Positions 40,040 to 47,146 of a stretch of DNA of 64,000 nucleotides are shown here, in pieces. The notes beneath the pieces are model-generated. The model worked only from the letters and a program-made list of their open reading frames with translations, was not told the DNA's origin and did no database searches. Position numbers and translations under genes: made by a program. The DNA lies in the NCBI GenBank assembly GCA_046263755.1, contig JBJYZC010000002.1:1-64000 (forward strand), in the 5' to 3' direction. Origin of the DNA: Lachnocurva sp029100405 (lineage in GTDB: Bacteria > Bacillota > Clostridia > Lachnospirales > Lachnospiraceae). How positions within the stretch are numbered: the first letter of the stretch is position 1; the number at the start of each line of letters is the position of its first letter.

Positions 40040-40474
40040 TTAGTCCAGGGTCATCCTGAAGGCATGGCCTTTCTCGTAGCCTTTACCGTAGAAGTCCTTC
40101 CGGAGGTTGACCTCAACCATCTCGCCGATCGTGCAGCCGGCCTCTTTAAAAAGCCAAAGCGTCTCGACCGCGTCCGTTGCCCGGCAGGAGTAGGTGAAGG
40201 CCTTGATGCCGTTCTCCTTCATGCAGGTGGTAAGGGCCTCCACATCCCGGTCCCAGATGATGTCGTCGAAGTCGAGGATCTCGTTTTCGTTGTCTCTTGA
40301 TTTCTCGTAAGCCCTCCAGATCTTCCAGGCGATGTCACCCTTCTCATCAATCCGATTTTCTGCCGTCTTTGCAGCTTCTCTTGCGGCATCCCGCCCCTCT
40401 GCAGTGGTGGCTTCCTTGTAAGCTTTCTTTGCTTTCTGAATGCGGTTGTAGGTTTCTTCGAAAATGTTTGTCAT
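40040..40474 (-). CDS. Small phage protein, helical N-terminus (DUF7698-like)
   Basis: The 144-residue protein has a helical first half (FEETYNRIQKAKKAYKEATT, GRDAAREAAKTAENRIDEKG) and a second half with DFDDIIWDRDVEALTTCMKE, NGIKAFTYSCRATDAVETLW and LFKEAGCTIGEMVEVN, the fold of small phage proteins often placed before terminase. The ATG at 40474 follows GGAGGACAAAGCC, the same ribosome site block as the gene at 39862, so leaders are duplicated. Function is unknown. Confidence 0.65.
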   Translation of the reverse strand: MTNIFEETYNRIQKAKKAYKEATTAEGRDAAREAAKTAENRIDEKGDIAWKIWRAYEKSRDNENEILDFDDIIWDRDVEALTTCMKENGIKAFTYSCRATDAVETLWLFKEAGCTIGEMVEVNLRKDFYGKGYEKGHAFRMTLD

Positions 40475-40525
40475 GGCTTTGTCCTCCTTGCTTTGTGCTT
40501 GTTTGCCTTTTCCTTTGGCATGTAC

Positions 40526-40555
40526 ATATATCACTCTGCAGGCGATATATAGCAA
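40526..40555 (-). promoter_or_regulatory. Repeated phage promoter motif, copy 2
   Basis: TTGCTA-N18-ATATAT on the minus strand, with GCAGAGTG in the spacer and about 70 bases of leader nearly identical to copy 1. Confidence 0.6.
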
Positions 40556-40603
40556 GGAAATAAGTCTCATAACCTGCACAAAAATGTACCGAAAATCCTG
40601 TAC

Positions 40604-40783
40604 TTATCTGACATCTCCATGGAGAATAAAGCGGACGTATTCGTCCCGGTGCTCCTCAATAAAGAGCACCAGATCGTAGTAATTCCGGTCGAAGGCGAGG
40701 CGCTGCACGTAGGGCAGGTCGAACATGTTCGTAAGGCCGCTGTCTCGAATCACAATAATTTGTTGCCTGATCTTCTCATCCAT
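40604..40783 (-). CDS. Small phage protein, 59 aa (DUF5049-like)
   Basis: The product (MDEKIRQQIIVIRDSGLTNM, FDLPYVQRLAFDRNYYDLVL, FIEEHRDEYVRF) fits small proteins annotated DUF5049, with an R-D-S-G-x-T-N-M-x-D motif. The ATG at 40783 is used because the longer frame overlaps the upstream gene out of frame. It directly follows the DUF4314 gene. Function is unknown. Confidence 0.75.
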   Translation of the reverse strand: MDEKIRQQIIVIRDSGLTNMFDLPYVQRLAFDRNYYDLVLFIEEHRDEYVRFILHGDVR

Positions 40784-40784
40784 A

Positions 40785-41009
40785 TCAGTCCACCACCTTC
40801 CGCACGATGTCCTCGCCATAGATCACGCTTAGTCCTGAACCGTTATCCCAGTGGACGAGCAAGGATCCCGTGTCATCGACACCATAGACAGTTCCTTTTG
40901 TGCCGATTGGCGGTGCCTGAATATCATCCATCTCCAAAAGTTCCACCCGAGATCCTGCAGGATAACATTCACGCAGTCTTTTTAGTACCTCATCATTTGG
41001 AAATCTCAT
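40785..41009 (-). CDS. DUF4314 family small phage protein
   Basis: The 74-residue protein contains CYPAGSRVELLEMDDIQAPP, IGTKGTVYGVDDTGSLLVHW and DNGSGLSVIYGEDIVRKV, matching DUF4314, a small SH3-like beta barrel widespread in phages of Bacillota. Its start overlaps the end of the upstream gene by 17 bases. Function unknown. Confidence 0.88.
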   Translation of the reverse strand: MRFPNDEVLKRLRECYPAGSRVELLEMDDIQAPPIGTKGTVYGVDDTGSLLVHWDNGSGLSVIYGEDIVRKVVD

Positions 41010-41859
41010 GTTCTGCTTCCTTTCCTTCTGGATTGCTCGTTTCGGATTCGACGGAAGATCCGGCCTGTGCTTCCTTTTCTACTTCACGTTTAGCTTTCTG
41101 CCTCTGGTAAAACTTTCTGGCCGCCTCCTCATTCGGAAAGGCAGCGTATCCGGAAAGGTTCTTCATCAATATTTTTCGTGTCGTCTTGAACTCTGATCCA
41201 TTCATCCCAAGGCGTGTCAGCCAAATGCGGAAAGCATATTTTTCACTCTCTTCATCGACATACTTCGGATAAATTCTCTTCTGTTCCAAGGCCTGTTTAT
41301 TCATGAAGGAAGAAAGTTCTATGTATGCATGGATCGTGTCAGAATCCGCAAGCTCTGGGAACCCGGTAAAGGAAATCTTCTCATCTTCTACCTCAATACC
41401 AATCATCTCATCCCGATGATCCGAGAGAATCTCGAGCGTCTTCTCCAGCGTTAGGTCGTCCGCATCTTTAAGTGCATTCACAAGGTCAATGTCGACATGG
41501 AAGTGACCGCCAGTCGCTTTGTTGATCAGGCTTGCTCTCTGATAGATGAGATTAATCAAATTTCGAAGCGTACATCCGTTGTGTCCTTTCAGCGGCAAGG
41601 CGATCTCTACTTTCAGTTGCTCCGGTTCGTCTTCCGTATTCGGCAACCGGATCAGGCCTTCTGCATCAAGGGTCTGAAGAATCGCTTCATCGGCTTTGTC
41701 TTCCTCCACCGTGAGGGTTCCATCCCGCTCGACCGTCCAATCTCCAATTTCATATGCCATCCGCGGTGCTGCTGTATAATGCGGTTTCTCCCCGGTCAGC
41801 TCTCCTAAACGCGTCACCAGCTCTTTTCGTTCCGATGTACTTTTTTCAAATCTCAGCAT
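40993..41859 (-). CDS. Phage protein of unknown function, 288 aa ('virulence-related' type)
   Basis: The protein starts MLRFEKSTSERKELVTRLGE, LTGEKPHYTAAPRMAYEIGD, WTVERDGTL, a well-kept N-terminal module in prophages where it is often labelled virulence-related without evidence; a middle domain has LPLKGHNGCTLRNLINLIYQ, and the C-terminal part is a helical EARKFYQRQKAKREVEKEA tail. The ATG at 41859 follows GGAGGGCAAGAAA. It lies behind promoter copy 3. I do not infer a function. Confidence 0.7.
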   Translation of the reverse strand: MLRFEKSTSERKELVTRLGELTGEKPHYTAAPRMAYEIGDWTVERDGTLTVEEDKADEAILQTLDAEGLIRLPNTEDEPEQLKVEIALPLKGHNGCTLRNLINLIYQRASLINKATGGHFHVDIDLVNALKDADDLTLEKTLEILSDHRDEMIGIEVEDEKISFTGFPELADSDTIHAYIELSSFMNKQALEQKRIYPKYVDEESEKYAFRIWLTRLGMNGSEFKTTRKILMKNLSGYAAFPNEEAARKFYQRQKAKREVEKEAQAGSSVESETSNPEGKEAEHEISK

Positions 41860-41903
41860 TTTCTTGCCCTCCTTTTCAATGCTCCGGTTCATTCCGGTAA
41901 CAC

Positions 41904-41933
41904 ATACATCACTCTGACGGGCTGGAATAGCAA
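41904..41933 (-). promoter_or_regulatory. Repeated phage promoter motif, copy 3
   Basis: TTGCTA-N18-ATGTAT on the minus strand, with CAGAGTG in the spacer at the same position as copies 1 and 2. Confidence 0.55.
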
Positions 41934-42019
41934 CTCAATTTGACAGATAAATCTGAACAAAAATCAGGTCTCAAAATTGAGGGAAAAAGACGAATCCAGC
42001 TGGCAATCTTTGATCTTCA

Positions 42020-43276
42020 TCAGGATTCGTCCTGTCCGACATCCGCAGCAGCCTCTTCAAATGTGAGCTTCTGGCCATCGCGCATCACATACACATCTTG
42101 CGTTTTTCCATCTTCGTGTTCGATATATCTTTTCACGATAACGTCGACATACTTCGGGTCCAACTCGATGCCTCTGCAAATCCGATCTGTTTCGCAGCAG
42201 GCGATCAGAGTGGATCCGGATCCGAGGAAGGGATCCAGAACGATTCCGTTTGTCATCGAAGAGTTCCGGATCGGATACGCCATCAGCTGCACCGGCTTCA
42301 TCGTCGGATGATCCTTGGAAGCTTTCGGACGGTCGTACTCCCAGATGGTGGTCTGCTTCCGGTCCGAGTACCATTCATGCCTTCCACCCTTCTTCCAGCC
42401 AAATAGGCACGGTTCATGCTGCCACTGGTAGGGAGAGCGTCCCAGAACCAGCGCATTCTTTTTCCAGATGCAGCAGCCGGAAAGGTAGAAGCCTGCATCC
42501 ACAAATGCCCTGCGGAAGTTCAGCCCCTCCGTATCTGCATGGAATACGTAGATGGAACCGTCATCGGCGAGGTTATCATGCATGCAAGTATAAGCAGAAA
42601 GCAGAAACTTGTAGAAATCCTCGTCGGCCATATTGTCGTTCATGATCTTGCCTGCTGTTTCTTCGACGTCTACGTTATACGGAGGATCGGTCAGCACCAG
42701 ATTTGCCTTCTGACCATCCATCAAAGCAACATAGTTCTCTTCATTGGTGGAATCACCACAGAAGACTTTGTGCTTTCCAAGAAACCACATATCGCCGGGC
42801 TTACTCATGGTCGGCTTCTTGAGTTCCTCATCCACATCAAAGCTATCTTCTTCCACCTCTTTATCGCAGACCTTATTGAAAAGCTGCTCCATCTCCGGAG
42901 GCTCAAATCCGGTGAGCGCCGTGTTGAAGTCCGATGCTTCAAGATCTTTCAGGAGTTCTGCGAGCATGTTATCATCCCATGCGCCCGTGATCTTGTTGAG
43001 CGCAATATTCAATGCTTTCTCTCTAGTTTTATCGATGTCGACGACTGCGCAGGGAACCTCGGTGTAGCCGAGATCCATCGCAACAGTCAGTCTCTGATGT
43101 CCTCCGATGATCGTCATGTCAGCATTCACAACCAAAGGATCCGCAAAGCCGAATTCCTGAATGGAGTTCTTGATCTTCTCATATTCCTTATCGCCCGGCT
43201 TCAGTTTCTTTCTCGGGTTGTAAGCTGCCGGTTTCAGTTCCGTCACCGGTATTGTTTTTAGCGTTGCTGTCTTCAC
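42020..43276 (-). CDS. Phage DNA methyltransferase with N-terminal ParB-like domain
   Basis: Residues 1-110 form a ParB/sulfiredoxin-like domain (VTELKPAAYNPRKKLKPGDK, DPLVVNADMTIIGGHQRLTV). A beta-class N4/N6 methyltransferase follows: DPPYNVDVEETAG (motif IV) near residue 200 and VLDPFLGSGSTLIACCETDR (motif I) near 370. It methylates adenine or cytosine amino groups in DNA, likely shielding phage DNA from host restriction. The GTG at 43276 follows GGAGAAGAG and overlaps the zinc-finger gene upstream. This domain pairing is common in siphophages. Confidence 0.9.
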   Translation of the reverse strand: MKTATLKTIPVTELKPAAYNPRKKLKPGDKEYEKIKNSIQEFGFADPLVVNADMTIIGGHQRLTVAMDLGYTEVPCAVVDIDKTREKALNIALNKITGAWDDNMLAELLKDLEASDFNTALTGFEPPEMEQLFNKVCDKEVEEDSFDVDEELKKPTMSKPGDMWFLGKHKVFCGDSTNEENYVALMDGQKANLVLTDPPYNVDVEETAGKIMNDNMADEDFYKFLLSAYTCMHDNLADDGSIYVFHADTEGLNFRRAFVDAGFYLSGCCIWKKNALVLGRSPYQWQHEPCLFGWKKGGRHEWYSDRKQTTIWEYDRPKASKDHPTMKPVQLMAYPIRNSSMTNGIVLDPFLGSGSTLIACCETDRICRGIELDPKYVDVIVKRYIEHEDGKTQDVYVMRDGQKLTFEEAAADVGQDES

Positions 43277-43457
43277 GTTCTCTTCTCCTTTCCCGTTCCA
43301 TCCTCTTGTTGAATGCCCAGCGGCAGCGATTACTGCAGAAACACCTTGGCCTGCCTCGCCGATTCCCTTCGATCGGCTTCCCACACTCCGGACAGAACCG
43401 CTTCGCACAGGATTCGATGAGCAAGGAAAGATCCTGCTTTCTTTCGATGTCTTCCAT
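43188..43457 (-). CDS. Small zinc-finger phage protein
   Basis: The 89-residue product has FCPECGKPIEGNRRGRPRCF then CSNRCRWAFNKR, a compact CxxC...CxxxC zinc finger, followed by a charged low-complexity tail. Its last 89 bases overlap the methyltransferase gene in another frame. AGGAGAACAGT precedes the ATG. Such proteins are frequent next to phage methyltransferase or sigma-like genes; nucleic-acid binding is likely but unproven. Confidence 0.7.
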   Translation of the reverse strand: MEDIERKQDLSLLIESCAKRFCPECGKPIEGNRRGRPRCFCSNRCRWAFNKRMERERRREREDSNAKNNTGDGTETGSLQPEKETEAGR

Positions 43458-43473
43458 ACTGTTCTCCTGTCCG

Positions 43474-43515
43474 CAAAAATGCCCGAGGCCTTAAAAACAA
43501 AGGACTTCCGGGCAT
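43474..43515 (-). terminator. Terminator/attenuator before the zinc-finger gene
   Basis: ATGCCCG (43479-43485) pairs with CGGGCAT (43509-43515); the minus-strand stem is followed by TTTTTGC. It would end transcripts from the HNH/early block. Confidence 0.6.
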
Positions 43516-43577
43516 GAAAAAAGCAGTGGCGGATCTAGTTCCAACACTGCCTGTAAAAGTTATCAGTTTTTCAAACA

Positions 43578-43602
43578 AATCCGCATTCTACGCGGATTTT
43601 TT
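43578..43602 (+). terminator. Plus-strand terminator-like hairpin
   Basis: AATCCGC...GCGGATT is followed by TTTT on the plus strand. No plus-strand gene lies just upstream, so it may end antisense or small RNA transcription. Confidence 0.4.
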
Positions 43603-43659
43603 ATGCGATATGTACGTTTTTGGGGATGTCGCTCAAAGCCTCCGACCCCGGGGTATCAA

Positions 43660-43745
43660 TTTCGCGGAAATCAACGCAAGAGGGGGCGCCGGTCTCCTGT
43701 AGAAACACCTTTCAGGATTATAACCTCCCCCCGCCCCACGTTTTC
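43660..43745. other. GC-rich block, candidate packaging site (cos) region
   Basis: The segment holds AGAGGGGGCGCCGG and CCTCCCCCCGCCCCACG, much richer in GC than its surroundings, just 3' of the HNH nuclease gene. HK97-type phages that pair an HNH nuclease with terminase often have GC-rich cos sites near it. Here the terminase genes are 4 kb away, so the assignment is tentative. Confidence 0.25.
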
Positions 43746-44103
43746 AGTACCAATACGTCGGATTGCTGTCCTCTCTTCCGGTCTTTTTATCGTGGCACTT
43801 CTTACACAGTGCCTGCCAGTTCGATCTGTCCCAGAAGAGCTTCGGGTCTCCTCGGTGTGGAACGATATGGTCCACAACCGTCGCAGGCGTTGCGATGCCA
43901 TGTCGAAGACACTCCTCACAAAGAGGGTGGAGCGCTAAGAACTTCTTGCTCTCCCGTCTCCAGCGGCTGTTGTATCCTCGCGCTGCAGCAGTCCGATTCT
44001 CTTCCGGGTGCATCCTCTTGTGTTCCTCGCAGTACTTTTGTCCGGCGGGCACGAGATTCGGACAGCCGGGATGCCTGCAGGGAACCTTCGGTTTGTATGG
44101 CAT
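43744..44103 (-). CDS. Phage HNH endonuclease
   Basis: The 119-residue protein has the zinc/HNH architecture: CRHPGCPNLVPAGQKYCEEH, then LHPLCEECLRHGIATPATVV, DHIVPHRGDPKLFWDRSNWQ and ALCKKCHDKKTG; the HNH histidines lie in VVDHIVPH and the last CxxCH. In HK97-type phages this nuclease works with terminase at cos. GGAGGTGACGGAC precedes the ATG at 44103. Confidence 0.9.
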   Translation of the reverse strand: MPYKPKVPCRHPGCPNLVPAGQKYCEEHKRMHPEENRTAAARGYNSRWRRESKKFLALHPLCEECLRHGIATPATVVDHIVPHRGDPKLFWDRSNWQALCKKCHDKKTGREDSNPTYWY

Positions 44104-44241
44104 GTCCGTCACCTCCGTTCCTGATTTCTCCCACGTAAAAAGCCCCGGAGGTTTTATCCTTCGAGGCTTCATCCTATCTTCTTCGCTGACTATACCATAT
44201 CACATATTGCACCCGGACATTTGCGGACATTTCCGGCGCAT

Positions 44242-44667
44242 TTAGATCATCGTAGGATTTTTTGGCACCTTCACATGGGACAATGCTCTGCTGTGCCATC
44301 TGCGGATAGTACGTTCATCGGCGGAAAGCTCATCGCCAATCCGCATCCAGGTGTAGTTCTTAAGATACCGGTACGTGAGAATCAACCGTTCATCCATGTT
44401 CTCGACCTGATCGATCACGGATTGGATCTCGTCTTTGAGCTTCAGGAGAAGGCAAAGCTCATCATTCACTTTCTTTTCCTTCTCCCAGATGCGATCCAGC
44501 GTTTTTACGAATGGGGCATCGTCTGGACGATTCGGATTGTAATGCTCCTCGAATCCGGGACTGCCAACAGAAGAAGCCAGCATCCTTAAATTCTCCAGTT
44601 CTTCCTGATGCAGCCGGATTCGCTGCTCCAGCCGGTAAGCCTGATTGAGATATGCCTTTGGTGTCAT
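44242..44667 (-). CDS. Phage late transcription activator, DUF1492/ArpU-like
   Basis: The 141-residue protein starts TPKAYLNQAYRLEQRIRLHQ, has a long helical first half, and ends with a sigma-region-4-like helix-turn-helix: ERLILTYRYLKNYTWMRIGD, ELSADERTIRRWHSRAL. DUF1492/RinA/ArpU-type regulators of Bacillota phages switch on packaging and structural genes. Its position just ahead of HNH and packaging genes agrees. Confidence 0.87.
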   Translation of the reverse strand: MTPKAYLNQAYRLEQRIRLHQEELENLRMLASSVGSPGFEEHYNPNRPDDAPFVKTLDRIWEKEKKVNDELCLLLKLKDEIQSVIDQVENMDERLILTYRYLKNYTWMRIGDELSADERTIRRWHSRALSHVKVPKNPTMI

Positions 44668-44900
44668 GCCGCCACCTTCTCTCTCAGCTTCCGGATCAGA
44701 TAATCTGGATCAACGTCAGTCAGAATTTCGTACCAGCCGGAATGGAAGAACTTCTCCAGCTGCATGGCTTCATCCATAGCCGTCCTGTTTCTTGGATTCT
44801 TCTTCAGTCTCTTAAGTGCCGACAAATAGTCCTGTGCCGCCTGTGCCACGATCGCATTGGCAAGGTTCTGATACGGATCAGAACCGTAATGTTTGTTCAT
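44664..44900 (-). CDS. Small phage protein, 78 aa, helical
   Basis: The product (NKHYGSDPYQNLANAIVAQA, AQDYLSALKRLKKNPRNRTA, MDEAMQLEKFFHSGWYEI) is a helical protein seen between SNF2 helicase and activator genes of related phages. The ATG at 44900 follows GAGGAGGCTGCAT. It overlaps the next gene by four bases. Function is unknown. Confidence 0.7.
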   Translation of the reverse strand: MNKHYGSDPYQNLANAIVAQAAQDYLSALKRLKKNPRNRTAMDEAMQLEKFFHSGWYEILTDVDPDYLIRKLREKVAA

Positions 44901-44985
44901 ATGCAGCCTCCTCGAATTGCTTTGTTTCGGTTCCTCGGATTGGCATATGTTTGTCATTGATTTTCTGTTGTTGACTCTGATTGGC

Positions 44986-46389
44986 TTATTTCAGACGAGC
45001 CTGTACCGCCCGGATCAGGTTCTCCTGTGTAGTGTTCTTCCCATCCAGCGCTTTTAACACGTCTTCATCAATCGTGTCCTTTGTCACGATGTTATGAATG
45101 GTTACGACCTCGGTCTGGCCTTGACGGTTGAGTCTCGCGTCTGTTTGCTGCCGCATCTCCAAAGACCAGCAAAGGGAGAACCAGATCAGGATATGACCGC
45201 CATGCTGGAGGTTGAGTCCGTGTCCGGCAGATGCTGGAGAAATCAGAGCGACCGGGATCTTCCCTGCATTCCAATCGGCGACATCCTCCGAGGTTTTCAG
45301 GTCTCGTACCGTGATCTTCTTCTCCTTCAGGTATTCGATGATCCGACTACGATCATGCTGATACCAATAGGCAATCAGGACGTTCTGCCCGACCGCCTCT
45401 TCGATCAGATCCGACAGCATCTCGAGCTTTCGGTCATGGATCCGGATCACCTCATGATTCTCGTTGTAGACAGCTCCGTTTGCCATCTCGAGAAGTCTTC
45501 CGGAAAGAACCGCCGCATTGGCAGCTTCCACTTCATTCCCATCAATCGTAAGGACAAGCTCTTTCTTCAATTCCTCGTAGAGTTTCTTTTCTTCCGGGCT
45601 CATCTCAACCATATGGTTAACTGTCAGGCATTTTGGCAGATCTGGCAGGAAATCTTTTGCTTTCATAGAAACAGAGATATCTTCGATCTTCTTGTAGATT
45701 GCTTCCTCTGCACCGGGCAGCGGCACATAGTTATAAACCACTCCGGTGTAAGGATTCATACCGCCGGGCCGGAAGAACGATTCCCGGTATCTTCCAATGA
45801 ACCTTCCGAGGCGCTTGCCCTGATCAATGATGGCAACCTCTCCCCAAAGGTCCAGAAGGCCATTACTTGCAGGCGTTCCGGTAAGGCCCCAGATCCGTTT
45901 GATAAAGGGACGTGCTTTCCGGAGTGCCTTATAGCGCTGGCTCTTGTAATTCTTGAATGAGCTAAGTTCATCCACCACGACACAGTCAAAGGGCCACGGT
46001 ATCTTGTATCGTTCCAACCAGTCAGATAGCCATTTCACATTTTCCCGGTTAATCACATAAACGTCGGCATCTGCTCGAAGCGCCCTCACTCGTTCTTTGC
46101 AACTACCAATGATGACCGACATCCGAAGTTTCTGCGTGTGTACCCAGAGGTCTTTTTCTTCCGGCCAGACATCCCGGGCAACGCGAAGAGGCGCAATCAC
46201 CAGCGTTTTATGAACATCGAAGGAATCAAACATCAGGTCCCAGATAGCAGTAAGACTGATGATCGTTTTCCCGAGGCCCATCTGAAGGATCAGCATCGCC
46301 TCCGGATGGGTCTCAACAAACTCCACACAGTAATCTTGATAGTCATGCAAGTCGGATCTTTTTAATTCCATCGTTGCCTCTCCCATCAT
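44986..46389 (-). CDS. Phage SNF2-family DNA helicase/translocase
   Basis: The 467-residue protein contains motif I (LQMGLGKTIISL), motif II as VVDELSSFKNYKSQRYKALR (DELS instead of DEAH), motif III (GLTGTPASNGLLDLWG) and motif VI (RQQTDARLNRQGQTEVVTIH), the Swi2/Snf2 pattern. It should translocate on double-stranded DNA during phage replication or repair. Its ATG overlaps the VRR-NUC stop, forming a nuclease-helicase pair that is standard in these phages. Confidence 0.92.
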   Translation of the reverse strand: MMGEATMELKRSDLHDYQDYCVEFVETHPEAMLILQMGLGKTIISLTAIWDLMFDSFDVHKTLVIAPLRVARDVWPEEKDLWVHTQKLRMSVIIGSCKERVRALRADADVYVINRENVKWLSDWLERYKIPWPFDCVVVDELSSFKNYKSQRYKALRKARPFIKRIWGLTGTPASNGLLDLWGEVAIIDQGKRLGRFIGRYRESFFRPGGMNPYTGVVYNYVPLPGAEEAIYKKIEDISVSMKAKDFLPDLPKCLTVNHMVEMSPEEKKLYEELKKELVLTIDGNEVEAANAAVLSGRLLEMANGAVYNENHEVIRIHDRKLEMLSDLIEEAVGQNVLIAYWYQHDRSRIIEYLKEKKITVRDLKTSEDVADWNAGKIPVALISPASAGHGLNLQHGGHILIWFSLCWSLEMRQQTDARLNRQGQTEVVTIHNIVTKDTIDEDVLKALDGKNTTQENLIRAVQARLK

Positions 46390-46673
46390 CTGTCTCCTTC
46401 CTGTATCGCAGTAATGATGTCCGGTATCTCCTTTGGATCATCCAGAACGAAAACCTGAAAGCCAAGATTCCGAAGGCGTATATGTCTACGGATCTGCAGC
46501 TTTCTCGGTTTCTTGCCGGGTGCCTTCACCTCAACAAAAGCGATGCGTCCTCCTGGCATCAGAACGATCCGATCCGGCATCCCATTGAGTCCCGGAGAGA
46601 TAAACTTCGGACACCATCCGCCTGCTTCTCTTACGGCTGTAACAAGACTTTGCTCGATTTGCTTTTCAGCCAT
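46386..46673 (-). CDS. VRR-NUC domain nuclease
   Basis: The 95-residue protein is a stand-alone VRR-NUC fold: AEKQIEQSLVTAVREAGGWC, KFISPGLNGMPDRIVLMPGG and IAFVEVKAPGKKPRKLQIRR, with catalytic Asp in PDR and Glu-x-Lys in VEVKAP. VRR-NUC enzymes cut branched DNA such as Holliday junctions. The ATG at 46673 follows AAGGAGTATACCAA; it overlaps the upstream small gene and is coupled to the SNF2 gene. Confidence 0.92.
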   Translation of the reverse strand: MAEKQIEQSLVTAVREAGGWCPKFISPGLNGMPDRIVLMPGGRIAFVEVKAPGKKPRKLQIRRHIRLRNLGFQVFVLDDPKEIPDIITAIQEGDR

Positions 46674-46891
46674 TTGGTATACTCCTTCCACGCCTCTTCA
46701 AAGGCATCAATGCATCCGCTGCAGGCACCGCAGTCATAGAGATAATTCAGAATCGAATCATGCCAGTTTCTCAGTTTGACTGTGCTATTTCTTGGAAACC
46801 GATCTCTGTCTTCCCTCATGTCCTTGGCGAGATCACCCATTGGTGAATCCTCGTCGAGGTGCTTCCGCATCATGTATGTGTAAAACGTCAT
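46631..46891 (-). CDS. YozE-like SAM-fold small protein
   Basis: The 86-residue protein MTFYTYMMRKHLDEDSPMGD-LAKDMREDRDRFPRN has the YozE motif (TFY.Y......D.P.G.LA.D...D..FP), a small sterile-alpha-motif-like fold of unknown function. Its C-terminus carries CGACSGC. It overlaps the VRR-NUC gene by 43 bases. Confidence 0.8.
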   Translation of the reverse strand: MTFYTYMMRKHLDEDSPMGDLAKDMREDRDRFPRNSTVKLRNWHDSILNYLYDCGACSGCIDAFEEAWKEYTKWLKSKSSKVLLQP

Positions 46892-46957
46892 ACTTTTTTC
46901 CCTTCCGTTTCTTTTCCTGCTTATCCATCACGAATGATGTCTGGTAAAAAATCAGAG

Positions 46958-47142
46958 GGTGTAGATTGTGAAGATACCCTATATACCCTTTTCTAATATC
47001 AATTATTTTTTTTTGCTATTACGTCATAGTGGGTTAGGTATCTGCACCATCTACACCCCTTGCCAAAAACCTAGTGTTTATCGGCATTTCCAGACCCTCT
47101 GGTCATTTTGCCAATCTACACCGCACTACACCGACCTACACC
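46958..47142. repeat. GGTGTAG iterons beside the primase gene, candidate phage origin
   Basis: The heptamer GGTGTAG occurs at 47136-47142, 47126-47132 and 47116-47122 (minus strand, exactly ten bases apart), again at 47051-47057, and in the opposite orientation at 46958-46964. The block is AT-rich on its left (46967-47010). Helically phased iterons next to a replication primase suggest an origin. The rest of 46892-47146 has no gene. Confidence 0.5.
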
Positions 47143-47146
47143 TTTT

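Noticed and set aside
47116..47142. CRISPR array
   Set aside because: The ten-base periodic repeats are only seven bases long with three-base gaps, which fits iterons and not CRISPR repeats.
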